Below, piece after piece: positions 22,198-33,883 of a stretch of DNA of 64,000 nt. Position 1 is the first letter of the stretch. Each line of letters begins with the position of its first letter. Source of the stretch: Mytilus edulis (taxonomy: Eukaryota; Mollusca; Bivalvia; Mytilida; Mytilidae); NCBI RefSeq assembly GCF_963676685.1, contig NC_092350.1, forward strand, positions 4,019,486-4,083,485, given 5' to 3'. The position numbers and the translations under genes were made by a program. The notes under the pieces are model-generated. The model searched no databases and had not been told where the DNA came from. It worked only from the letters and a program-made list of their open reading frames with translations.

Positions 22198-25100
22198 ACT
22201 ATATAGTCATATCCCATGACACCCCTCATTATTTTTCTCTAGAAGCCCTGGAATAGGCCAACCCCCCTGTTTTTTTACCAATTTTTTTCAAATTTTGAGC
22301 TCTAGTTTCAGATTTTTTAACATAGCACCCTTCGATACCTTGCGCAAAAGAAGCGCATGTTTCTCCTCTACAACACCTTTATAGTCATACCCCGTGACAC
22401 CCCTCATTATTTTTCTCTAGGAGCCCTGGAGTAGGCCGACCCCCTGTTTTTTACCATTTTTTTCAAATTTTGGGCACTAGTTTAAGATTTTTGAACATAG
22501 CGCCCTTCGATACCTTGCGCAAAAAAGCGCCCGTTTCTCCTCTACAACACCTACATAGTCATACCCCATGACACCCCCCATTATTTTTCTCTATGAGCCC
22601 TAGAATAGGCCGACCTCCCTATTTTTTTACCATTTTTTTCAAATTTTGGGCTCTAGTTTCAGATTTTTGAACATAGCGCCGATCGATACCTTGCACAAAA
22701 GAAGCGCCTGTTGCTCTCCTATAAGACCTGAATAGTCATACCCCGTGACACCCCTCATTATTTTTCTCTAGATTCCCTGGAATAGGCCGACCCCCCTGTT
22801 TTTTACCATTTTTTTTAAATTTGAGCTCTAGTTTCAGATTGTTGAACATAGCGACCTTCGATACGTTGCGCAAAAGAAGCGCCTGTTTCTCCTCTACAAC
22901 ACCTATATAGTCATACCAAATGACACCCCTCATTATTTTTTTCTAGAAGCCCTGGAACAGGCCGAGCCCCCCTGTTTTTTACCATTTTTTTTCAAATTTG
23001 AGCTCTAGTTTCATTTTTTTTAACATAGCGCCCTTCGATACCTTGGGCAAAAAAGCGCCTGTTTCAGCTCTACAACACCTATATAGTCATACCCCGTGAC
23101 ACTCCTCATTATTTTACTCTAGAAGCCCTGAAATAGGTCGACCCCCCTGTTTTTTACCAATTTTTTTTCAAATTTTGGGCTCTAGTTTCAGATTTTTGAA
23201 CATAGCGCCGATCGATACCTTGCACAAAAGAAGCGCCTGTTTCTCTCCTATAAGACCTATATAGTCATACCCCATGACACCCCTCATTTTTTTTTCTAGA
23301 AGCCCCCTGTTTTTTATCATTTGTTTTCAAATTTTGAGCTCTAGTTACATATTTTTGAACATAGCCCCCTTCAATACCTTGCGCAAAAGAAGCGCCTGTT
23401 TCTCCTCTACAAAACCTATTAGTCATACACCGTGACACTCCTCATTATTTGTCTCTAGAAGCCCTCGAATAGGTCGACCCCCCCCCCCCCTGTTTTTTAC
23501 CATTTTTTTAAAAAATTTAGCTCTAGTTTCAGATTTTTGAACATAGCGCCCTTCGATACCTTGCGCAAAAGAAGCGCATGTTTCTCCTCTACAACACCTA
23601 TATAGTCATACCCCGTGACACCCCTCATATTTTTTCTCTAGGAGCCCTGGAATAGGCCGACCCCCCTATTTTTTTACCATTTTTTTCAAATTTTGGGCTC
23701 TAGTTTCAGATTTTTGAACATAACGCCCTTCGATACCTTGCGTAAAAGAAGTGCCTGTTTCTCCTCTACAACAACTATATAGTCATACCCCGTGACACCC
23801 CTCATTATTTTTCTCTAGGAGCCCTGGAGTAGGCCGACCCCCCTATTTTTTACCATTTTTTTCAAATTTTGGGCACTAGTTTAAGATTTTTGAACATAGC
23901 GCCCTTCGATACCTTGCGCAAAAAAGCGCCTGTTTCTCCTCTACAACACCTACATAGTCATACCCCATGACACCCCCCATTATTTTTCTCTAGGAGCCCT
24001 GGAGTAGGGCGACCCCCTATTTTTTACCATTTTTTTCAAATTTTGGGCACTAGTTTAAGGTTTTTGAACATAACGCCCTTCGATACCTTGCGCAAAAGAA
24101 GTGCCTGTTTCTTCTCTACAACAACTATATAGTCATACCCCGTGACACCCCTCGTATTTTTCTCTAGGAGCCCTGGAATAGGCCGACCCCCTCTATTTTT
24201 TACCATTTTTTATAAATTTTGGGCTCTAGTTTCAGATTTTTGAAAATAGCGCCCTTCGATACCTTGCGCCAAAGGAGCGCCTGTTTCTCCTCTACAACAC
24301 CTATATAGTCATACCAAATGACACCCCTCATTATTTTTTTCTAGAAGCCCTGGAACATGCCGACCCCCCTTGTTTTTTACCATTTTTTTTCAAATTTGAG
24401 CTCTAGTTTCATTTTTTTTTAACATAGCACCCTTCGATACCTTGTGCAATAGAAGCGCATGTTTCTCCTCTACAACACCTGTATAGTCATACCCCGTGAT
24501 ACCCCTCAATTTTTTTCTCTAGGAGCCCTGGTGTAGGCCGACCCCCCTATTTTTTACTATTTTTTTCAAATTTTGGGCACTAGTTTAAGATTTTTGAACA
24601 TAGCGCCCTTCGATACCTTGCGCAAAAAAGCGCCTGTTTCTCCTCTACAACACCTACATAGTCATACCCCGTGACACCCCCTATTATTTTTCTCTATGAG
24701 CCCTGGAATAGGCCGACCCCCATATTTTTTTACCATTTTTTTTCAACTTTTGGGCTCTAGATTCAGATTTTTGAACATAGCGCCGATCGATACCTTGCAC
24801 TAAAGAAGCGCCTGTTTCTCCTCTACAAACCTATATAGTCATACCCCATGACACCCCTCATTATTTTTCTCTAGAAGCCCTGGAATAGGTCGACCCCCCC
24901 TGTTTTTTACCATTTTTTTTTCAATTTTTTAGCTCTAGTTTCAGATTTTTGAACATAGCGGCCTTCGATACCTTGCACAGAAGAAGCGCATGTTTCTCCT
25001 CTACAACACCTATATAGTCATACCCCGTGACACCCCTCATAATTTTTCTCTAGGAGCCCTGGAATAGGCCGACCCCCCTATTTTTTTACCATTTTTTTCA

Positions 25101-27815
25101 AATTTTGGGCTCTAGTTTCAGATTTTTGAACATAACGCCCTTCGATACCTTGCGTAAAAGAAGTGCCTGTTTCTCCTCTACAACAACTATAAAGTCATAC
25201 CCCGTGACATCCCTCATTATTTTCTCTAGGAGCCCTGGAATAGGCCGACCCCCTATTTCTTACCATTTTTTTCAAATTTTTGGCACTAGTTTAAGATTTT
25301 TGGACATAGCGCCCTTCGATACCTTGGGCAAAAAAGCGCCTGTTTCTCCTCTACAACACCTACATAGTCATATCCCGTGACACCCCTCATTATTTTTCTC
25401 TAGAAACCCTGGAATAGGCCGACTCCCCTATTTTTTTACCATTTTCTTCAAATTTTGGGCTCTAGTTTCAGATTTTTGAACATAACGCCCTTCGATACCT
25501 TGCGCAAAAGAAGTGCCTGTTTCTCCTCTACAACAACTATATAGTCATACCCCGTGACACCGCTCATTATTTTTCTCTAGGAGCCCTGGAATCGGCCGAC
25601 CCCCCCCTATTTTTTACTATTTTTTTATAAATTTTGGGCTCTAGTTTCAGATTTTTGAATATCGCACCCTTCGATACCTTGCGCAAAAGAAGCGCCTGTT
25701 TCTCTTCTACAACACCTATATAGTCATACCAAATGACATCCCTCATTATTTTTTTCTAGAAGCCCTGGAACAGGCCAACCCCCCTGTTTTTACCATTTTT
25801 TTTCAAATTTGAGCTCTAGTTTCAGTTTTTGTAACATAGCGCCCTTCGAAACCTTGCACAAAAGAAGTGCATGTTTCTCCTCTACAAGACTTTTATAGTC
25901 ATACCCCGTGACACCCCTCATTATTTTTCTGGAGGAGTCCTGGAGTAGGCCGACCCCCCTATTTTTTTACCATTTTTTTCAAATTTTGGTCACTAGCTCA
26001 AGATTTTTGAACATAGCGTCCTTCGATACCTTGCGCAAAAAAGCGCCTGTTTCTCCTTTACAACACCTACATAGTCATACCCCGTGACACCCCCCATTAT
26101 TTTTCTCTATGAGCCCTGGAATAGGCCGACCCCCCTATTTTTTTCCAATTTTTTTCAAATTTTAGTTTCAGATTTTTGAACATAGCGCCGATCGGTACCG
26201 TGCACAAAAGAAGCGCCTGTTTCTCTTCTATCAGACCTATATAGTCATACCCCGTGACACCCCTCATTATTTTTTCTAGAAGCCCTGGAATAGGCCTGTT
26301 TTTTTCCATTTGTTTTCAAATTTTGGGCTCTAGTTTTATATTTTTGAACATAGCCCCCTTCGATACCCTGCGCAAAAGAAGCGCATATTTCTCCTCTATA
26401 ACACCTATATATATTCATACCCCGTGACACCCCTCATTATTTTTTCTAGGAGCCCTGGAATAGACCGACCCCCTTTTTTTACCATTTTTTTCAAATTTTG
26501 GACTCTTGTTTCAGATTTTTGAACATAACGCCCTTCGATACCTTGCGCAGAAGAAGTGCCTGTTTCTCCTCTACAACAACTATATAGTCATACCCAGTGA
26601 CACCACTCATTATTTTTCTCTAGGAGCCCTGGAATAGGCCGACCCCCCTATTTTTTACCATTTTTTTTTTCAAATTTTGGGCTCTAGTTTCAGATTTTTG
26701 AACATAGCGCCCTTCGATACCTATCGCAAAAGAAGCGCCTGTTTCTCCTCTACAACATTTATATAGTCATACCCCGTGACCCCCCTCAATATTTTTCTGT
26801 AGAAGCCCTGGAATAGGCCGACCCCCCTGTTTTTTACCATTTGTTTTCAAATTTCGAGCTCTAGTTACATATTTTTGAACATAGCGCCCTTCGATACCTT
26901 GCGCAAAAGAAGCGCCTGTTTCAGCTCTACAACATCTATATAGTCATACCCCGTGACACTCCTCATTATTTTTCTCTAGGAGCCCTGGGGTAGGCCGACC
27001 CCCCTATTTTTTACCTTTTTTTCAAATTTTGGGCACTAGTTTAAGATTTTTGAACATAGCGCCCTTCGATACCTTGCGCAAAAAGCGCCTGTTTCTCCTC
27101 TACAACACCTACGTAGTAATACCCCATGACACCCCTCATTATTTTTTTCTAGAAACCCTGGAATAGACCGACCCCCCTGTTTTTTACCATTTGTTTTCAA
27201 ATTTTGAGCTCTAGTTACATATTTATGAACATAGCCCCCTTTAATACCTTGCGCAAAAGAAGCGCCTGTTTCTCCTCTACAAAACCTATTAGTCATACAC
27301 CGTGACACTCCTCAGTATTTTTCTCTAGAAGCCCTGGAATAGGTCGACCCCCCTGTTTTTTACCATTTTTTTTCAAATGTTTAGCTCTAGTTTCAGATTT
27401 TTGAACATAGCGCCCTTCGATACCTTGCGCAGAAGAAGCGCATGTTTCTCCTCTACAACACCTATATCGTCATACCCCGTGACACCCTTCATAATTTTTC
27501 TCTAGGAGCCCTGGAATAGGCCGACCCCCCTATTTTTTTACCATTTTTTTTCAAATTTTGGGCTCTAGTTTCAGATTTTTGAACATAACGCCCTTCGATA
27601 CCTTGCGTAAAAGAAGTGCCTGTTTCTCCTCTACAACAACTATATAGTCATACCCCGTGACACTCCTCATTATTTTTGTCTAGAAGCCCTGGAATAGGCC
27701 GACCCCCCTGTTTTTTAGCATTTTTTTTCAAATTTTGAGCTCTTGTTTTAGATTTTTGAACATAGCGCTCTCGATACCTTGCGCAAAAGAAGCGCCTGTT
27801 TCTTGACTTGTTTAA
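22198..27815 (+). repeat. Satellite array, unit about 176 bp, about 32 copies
   Basis: Successive copies of 'cctcattatttttctctagg' recur every 172-180 bp. Each unit holds 'gaataggccgacccccct', 'tttttaccatttttttcaaa', 'catagcgcccttcgatacct', 'tgcgcaaaagaagcgcctg' and 'ctcctctacaacacc'. Units fall into variants (GGGCTCTAG with TTTCAG, GGGCACTAG with TTTAAG, and GCGCCGATCGATACC), some recurring together. The frames on the minus strand (VEEKQALLL..., 60-90 codons) shift between units because the period is not a multiple of 3, so they are not genes. The period is near a nucleosome repeat length. I do not know if this satellite has a published name. Confidence 0.95.
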
Positions 27816-28335
27816 TCAATAAATGGTATAAAAACCATTTCAAGATTGAGTTGAAATTGCAATATTTGGACTGATTTTCTGCCTTTTTGAATATTTTTTA
27901 ATTTAACGGCCGTTACTGTCTTATTCATTTTTTTTTGTTTCTCGATAGTTCGCCTTATTGTTCGCTGGCTTGTTGTTCGCTAGCTATTGTTCGCTAGCTT
28001 CTACCTGGTACATGGGGGCCATGTTTGTCTATGGATCAAAATTTCAGATACAATTTATAAACTAGATACCCTAAGGGACGACATCAAAAGTTCAATGTAG
28101 GATAAAACACTTAATTCACATATTTTTTTCTTTACCCCCCCCCCCCCCCTAACTCCCCCCCCTTAAATCAATTTGGGAAAAATTGATTGACCGATAAGGA
28201 TATATGTAAAATTGATGTCAATTAAACAAAACTTGCAGCAATTTAACCCTAAACCCCCAAACTATTTGAAATAAGTTTTTTTATCCTTCATTGATCTTTT
28301 GATGTCGTTCCTAAGACACATTAAGTTTTAAAAAG
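27816..28335. other. Noncoding stretch with poly-C tracts
   Basis: No gene seen. The words 'attgttcgctagct' recur near 27960-28000. Long C homopolymers lie at about 28133-28165, where base counts may be unreliable. Confidence 0.5.
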
Positions 28336-28455
28336 TTTAAATGTATTTGACCAAGTTGTTTCAGAGGAAAAGATTTTTTAAATAGTAACGACGACAGACG
28401 ACGACGACGGACGCAAAGTGATGGTATTATCTCACCCGGTGAGCTAAAAAGGGAA
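28336..28455 (-). repeat. Dispersed repeat family E, reverse copy
   Basis: The minus strand reads 'tttttagctcaccgggtgag', 'ccatcactttgcgtccgtc' and 'tcttttcctctgaaac', the start of the widespread bivalve repeat also present forward at 63160-63445. Confidence 0.65.
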
Positions 28456-29224
28456 CACGTGTTGATACGTTTCAGTGTTACACGTGTGTGAAGTTGGTGA
28501 GAAGTTCTTTGTTCGATATAAACGATCATCAATACGTGAATGACTCCAACATGTGTTCCTATAATAAGCTGTACACATTTGGTAAATAAAGAATTGAATT
28601 TCAGCAGCGTTCTCAAAAAACTTAACACAATAATATTTACTTTTTTAAGGGGGTACCCAACAGTATATCCCAATTTTTTTTTCATTGATAAACTAGGCCA
28701 ACATAAACATCTTGTAAAAATTTTTAAAAGATTTAAACCTTAGGTTTGAAAGATTTAGCAAATCAAATATGGCATATTTTACATACTAGTATCGGCCAAA
28801 ATTGGAAGTTTCTGAAATATGGGTATAGGGTTAAATATGTTAAAAATTTAAAATGTAATCTAAAATTGACAATAACATAGCTAATAATGATAGCTGAGGT
28901 GAATATTAGTTCACTGATACCCTTTTCTTGTAGTTTTTTTTATTCCAGATTTAAAATTTTGCCCGAACTATAAAAGGGGGTATCAGAATCAGCCCCGAAA
29001 AGTGAATGCTGTGCTTCTAGTATTTGAAGAAGAATATTTTTTTTTGAAAAAAAAAGTGTCGTTTAATTTTTTAAAAAAACGAAGCATTTGGAGTGCTAAA
29101 TACTAGGCGGTTGTTCTTGCAAATTTAAAAAAAAATTAAACCGTTAGATTTTTTGGTATTTAAGTTTAAAATACGCCCCACCGTCAAATTGGTTCATTAA
29201 ATAAGAGCAAAATCTATTTAAAAA
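28456..29224. other. Noncoding stretch
   Basis: No gene seen. The overlapping frames at 28311-28743 lie on opposite strands and have no domain. Confidence 0.5.
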
Positions 29225-29560
29225 GTACATAATGGCCATATTTGTTTTCGTCTTTTGAACTAGGCCTTAGATATAAATGCATGTGGATGTATCATCACGG
29301 GGTTTAGTGTCTTGTATCATGATCATCTAAGTCTTTGTGTGACCTTCAAATGTAACCTCAAGGTCAACTTTTTGTTGTTTTTTCGTGAAAAACACAACCA
29401 TGTAGGCCATAACTTCTTAGCCTTTTGACCTAGGCCTAACATCTTTGACATGTGGATGTATCATAGTTAGGTGTTGTGCCTTCCTAAAATTTTGACCTTC
29501 ATGTGACCTTGAACTTTGACCTCGAGGACAATAATTGTGTTTTTGGTAAAACACACTTGT
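29225..29560 (+). repeat. Tandem duplicate of about 170 bp with TGACCT half-sites
   Basis: Two related units (about 29225-29395 and 29400-29560) share 'ttttgacctaggcc' or 'ttttgaactaggcc', 'catgtggatgtatcat' and 'gtgacctt'. The second contains TGACCT at 29493, 29504 and 29517, plus TGAACT at 29510, giving a direct repeat with 1-bp spacing at 29510-29522. Confidence 0.65.
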
Positions 29561-30265
29561 ACCGGCCATGTCTTTTATGTAGTTATGAATTCATATTTAT
29601 TTAAAAAAATCATATTACACAAGCTTTATTCGACCATACAACAATATAGACATATTTTGTGACATGTCAACAATTTCCATGCACCAGGAATACATAATGG
29701 ACAATTAGTCACATAAAATTGTTTGAAAAAGGAATAGTTTCTAGTGAAGCTCATGCAGTGTATGTAATGAACTACCCAACAGACAGCAAAGTGAAAACTT
29801 CCTTAACCTAGGAATCAAACAGTAGGAGAAGTTATGCCAAATAACTGTATATCAATAATGGGACAGACGGAAGGACAGACGGACAGGGGTAAAAAAAAAA
29901 ACCCTTTTCAGTTGCAGGGGCAAAAAAATGATGTAACTGATTTTTGATTTGAGATACGAGCTGTTTAAATTAAAAGCCTGACACAAAAAATACATATGAT
30001 ACATAGGAAAAAGCTTTAAAGTTGGCAGAAGCTTTACATGATCACGATTTTCAATTTATTGGTCTACAGATTAAAAAAAATACAATTCAAAACTTAAGAA
30101 CAAAAATATTCGTGCAAAGAACCACGGCTCATGAGGGATGAAATAGAGCTGACTGTGTAAAATCCTTGTACTGTGAAGTCAAGTTCGTTAAACATAGAAC
30201 TTTTTTAGAAGTTCTGAAGAGGTTATGAAAATTAGATACAACTGTTTTTAGTTCAAGCACGACAG
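29561..30265. other. Noncoding stretch
   Basis: No gene seen. Text near 29864-29890 (gacagacggaaggacagacgga) is a low-complexity run common in bivalve repeats. Confidence 0.5.
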
Positions 30266-30269
30266 TTAC

Positions 30270-30400
30270 AAAAAGGGGGACGAAAGATACCAAAGGGACA
30301 GTCAAACTCATAAATCTAAAACAAACTGACATTGCCATGGCTTAAAAAATGAAAAAGACAAACAGAAAAACAATAGTAAACATGACACAACATATTTTTT
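30270..30400 (+). repeat. Dispersed repeat family C
   Basis: It contains 'gaaagataccaaagggacag', 'actgacattgccatggctt' and 'catgacacaacat', the clearest family C copy in the window. Confidence 0.7.
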
Positions 30401-32005
30401 TGGGTCACTTATTATAGAGAATTATTACTCTATTCAGTAATAATCTTGAATTGAGACTTGAGAAGAAACATTTTCACTTGTCACTTGCAATAAAACCACA
30501 CTTTCTTTTTTATATTTATTTCAAAATGACATTTGATAAAAAAATTCGGAAAGATACACAAACATGACAAAAGCACAACAAAAGAAAAATAACGAATTTT
30601 GCTATCCCTTCGAAATTTAGATTTGATAAAGCAAAAATAACATGTTCTATTTATATCATACATGTGTAGTTTCAGTTTCAACCATGATTCTAAATATAGA
30701 ATTTACTTTCCCTAAAAGTGCGAACGGGATAGAAGACACCCGTTTATTTTCTACACCTGTCAGGATAAAGGTTGAAAAAAAAAATACTAGAAAGATGTAG
30801 TATTTTTTTTTTATTCAGATGAATGTAAGAGTGCATAAATATGTGTAGTGTTTTGTGCACTGAATTAGATGTTTTTTTTCTTCTTTTTGTCTTTGTTCTG
30901 TAACATGTAAATGATGCACTGGTGGTTGCATGATTATCCCACTCGGTTTTCTAACTTTTTACATGACTGTAAATCATTTAATAAATTATTCAAAATATGC
31001 CAGAAATGATAAAATTATAAATTATTCATTACCTTTTTAACATTTCTACGTGTATTACTATAATGCCCATATTGTGTTTCATTAAAAACTACATGTATGG
31101 TTTTAAAACAAACAGTATTATGGAGTCAATTCAGTTTTGCTTATTACTTCAGAAGCAACAGCAGCACACTACTGTTAGTACTGTATAAATTAATACTAGA
31201 AAGATAAATTAAAACCGATACTCGTACCAGTCGAAGTAAAACAAATGTATGTAAAATATACAAACCAATATGGCACGTTCAAATTGATTTCAGGCGATAT
31301 TTAAAAAAATATAAAAAAGAGTATTTGGCTGTAAATTAAATTAGAGGAAACTAAGCACTGTAGTATCGTTTTTAATTTATCTAATTTGAATGATATGAAA
31401 GTGACGCAGTGGAAAGGTATTGGCTCGTTGTTATTTATCTTACTATGGTTAATCCCTATTTATTACACCATGTCTGAATAATGTCAAGATATCTGTATTC
31501 AGCTTTGAATATAACCAATATTCCCAACACCTAATCAAAAAGTACTGTTGTCTGAAGATTTTGAAATAGAACAATGATTAAAGCATGTTGGAAGATCGTT
31601 TTATCATTGTATTTACTAATGTACGACTGATACGATTCCATTGAGGTGCACTATTTTGAATTGTGTTCTGTAAGTAAGAAACAAAATAATTTTTGGAAAT
31701 AGCTTTCAAGTCTGTTTATTTGTTTCATCGTACTTCTATTTTGATGAAATCTTTTCTGATTAGGCAAGTTATGTTAGTAAATATTATTCTTCACAAAATT
31801 CCATCGTAATCTGTTATTGATAATTTTTCCAGATAATTTTTAACTTTAGATTTTAAAAATCTAATCTATTTGCTGTTTGTCACTTGAGTTTTTCCCATTT
31901 TTTAAATTTGTAATTATTATTCAATTCTTCCAAGTCGGAGAAAGATCTTGGAAGACGCAAATTCTTATATATTGCAAAAGAAGAACACCAAGTGATCTAT
32001 AACTT
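30401..32005. other. AT-rich noncoding stretch
   Basis: No gene seen. Confidence 0.5.
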
Positions 32006-32009
32006 AATA

Positions 32010-32080
32010 TGAAAAGAAGAAGGTAAGTTTGCCAATGAGACAACTCTACACAAGAGACCAAAATGTCACAGTAACATAAA
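32010..32080 (+). repeat. Dispersed repeat family A, fragment
   Basis: It carries 'gccaatgagacaactctaca' and 'caagagaccaaaatgtcaca'. Confidence 0.65.
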
Positions 32081-32142
32081 TAGAACGTTAATGTAACAGA
32101 ATACATGTTTGTAGACAGATCTTTTCTATTCGCAAGACAACA

Positions 32143-32545
32143 TTAAATATAGCTATTAACCATACTTATCGTAACATTATCTTTACCAGGAGGTGTATCT
32201 GAAGTATCAGTAATATAGCTATTAACCATACTTATCGTAACCTTATCTTTATCAGGAAGTGTATCTGAAGTATCAGTAATATAGCTATTAACCATACTTA
32301 TCGTAACCTTATCTTTACCAGGAAGTGTATCTGAAGTATCAGTAATATAGCTATTAATCATACTTATCGTAACCTTATCTTTACCAGGAAGTGTATCTGA
32401 AGTATCAGTAATATAGCTATTAACCATACTTATCGTAACCTTATCTTTACCAGGAAGTGTATCTGAAGTATCAGTAATATAGCTATTAACCATACTTATC
32501 GTAACCTTATCTTTACCAGGAAGTGTATCTGAAGTATCAGTAATT
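32143..32545. repeat. 66-bp minisatellite, about 6 copies
   Basis: Near-identical 66-bp units contain 'aatatagctattaaccatac' and 'ctttaccaggaagtgtatct'. As 66 is a multiple of 3, the minus strand stays open for 116 codons and would give a 22-residue repeat (MVNSYITDTSDTLPGKDKVT plus IS). There is no flanking coding sequence, signal or domain, so I treat it as noncoding. Confidence 0.9.
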
Positions 32546-33325
32546 GCATCCTGTTGTTCAGCAAAACGAGTTGACTAAATAACTAAGATAATAAATAAAA
32601 TTGTATGTTTATAAAAACTTTACATTGAACAATGGTTAATAAATTGAGATAACCAATTCACATAAACATAATTCTGTTCAATAAATCAATGAGTGTTTAA
32701 TTATTTTATCAGAAAATTAAATCAAACAAAGAAAAATGAGCTTTGAAAAAAAAAAGGATAATGACGGGATGAAATCTGTAAGAAAAAAATGAACACCTTA
32801 CAAGAAATTCTAAATATCAAAGGGATATGACCAAATCTGTTTTAATTGTCAGGTATACAAAATAAAGGATATGTAAAAAATAATGACTGCTATCATTGAC
32901 AACGCTTTCTAGATTAACATGCTAAAACCGTGTCAAAAAAATAAAAAACCTCATAACATGTTTATGTTTTTACATAAACAGGAAAATATACAGAAATTAA
33001 ACTGGTTGAGTCTTTCTCAAAAAGCCATATTTCTTTAGATAACATTAGAGACAAAATAAGGTGATCATGTCGAGATCTAATCAATCCTTTCAAAAATGCT
33101 AATCAAGACAAAACAAATTCTTGAACTTCAAATGGAGAAAACTTGGTTCTTGGACATGTAAGGCGTCTTTAGCTATGCTTCACCCTGTATGTACATTTAC
33201 AATCAGCCAAAATACCACAACCATGAATAGCATAATCTCTACATGTATAGATCAGACAATAATTAAGGTAAGTAAAGATTCAGTCAAACATGTTTCTACT
33301 GAATTTAGAATCGGACAATTAATGT
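32546..33325. other. Noncoding stretch
   Basis: No gene seen; the frame at 33121-33342 runs into the tandem array and lacks a domain. Confidence 0.5.
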
Positions 33326-33720
33326 GTTCTAGTGACCATTAAAGTATGGTACTGTATTGCCGATTTTAGTTTTCTCTTTCTAAATATCGTGATCATGAAT
33401 GTTTTATAGTGACCATTAAAGTATGGTACTGTATTGCCGATTTTAGTTTTCTCTTTCTATATATCGTGATCATGAATGTTTGAGTCTTGATTGGTTGTGT
33501 TATAGTGACCATTACAGTATGGTACTGTATTGCCGATTTTAGTTTTCTCTTTCTATATATCGTGATCATGAATTTTTTATAGTGACCATTAAAGTATCGT
33601 ACTGTATTGCCGATTTTAGTTTTCTTTATAATATATCGTGATCATTAATGTATCGTACTGTATTGCCGCTTTTAGTTTTCTCTTTCTATATATTGTAATC
33701 ATGAACGTTTGAGCCTTGAT
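33326..33720 (+). repeat. 77/96-bp tandem repeat upstream of TLR copy 2
   Basis: 'tagtgaccattaaagtatgg' starts at about 33330, 33407, 33503 and 33580, followed by a partial copy near 33640. Spacing alternates 77, 96 and 77 bp because one unit carries an extra segment around 'gagtcttgattggttgtg'. The array ends about 160 bp before the TLR ATG. Confidence 0.9.
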
Positions 33721-33883
33721 TGATTGTGTTTTATTGATACCTGTGTTTTTATTGATACTTGAAAACAGTATTGAAACTACTTGAAGATTATTTTTGTATA
33801 ATAAAGTGCAATACACAGTACGAATAACTTAATGGACATATAGCACTTTCAGAACGGTATTTATATATTCATATCACATCAGA

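Noticed and set aside
22736-27308. Minus-strand open frames of 60-90 codons inside the satellite
   Set aside because: The unit length (172-180 bp) is not a multiple of 3 and the frames differ between units; they are satellite sequence.
22198-27815. CRISPR-like array
   Set aside because: Repeats are contiguous without unique spacers, and the window is eukaryotic.
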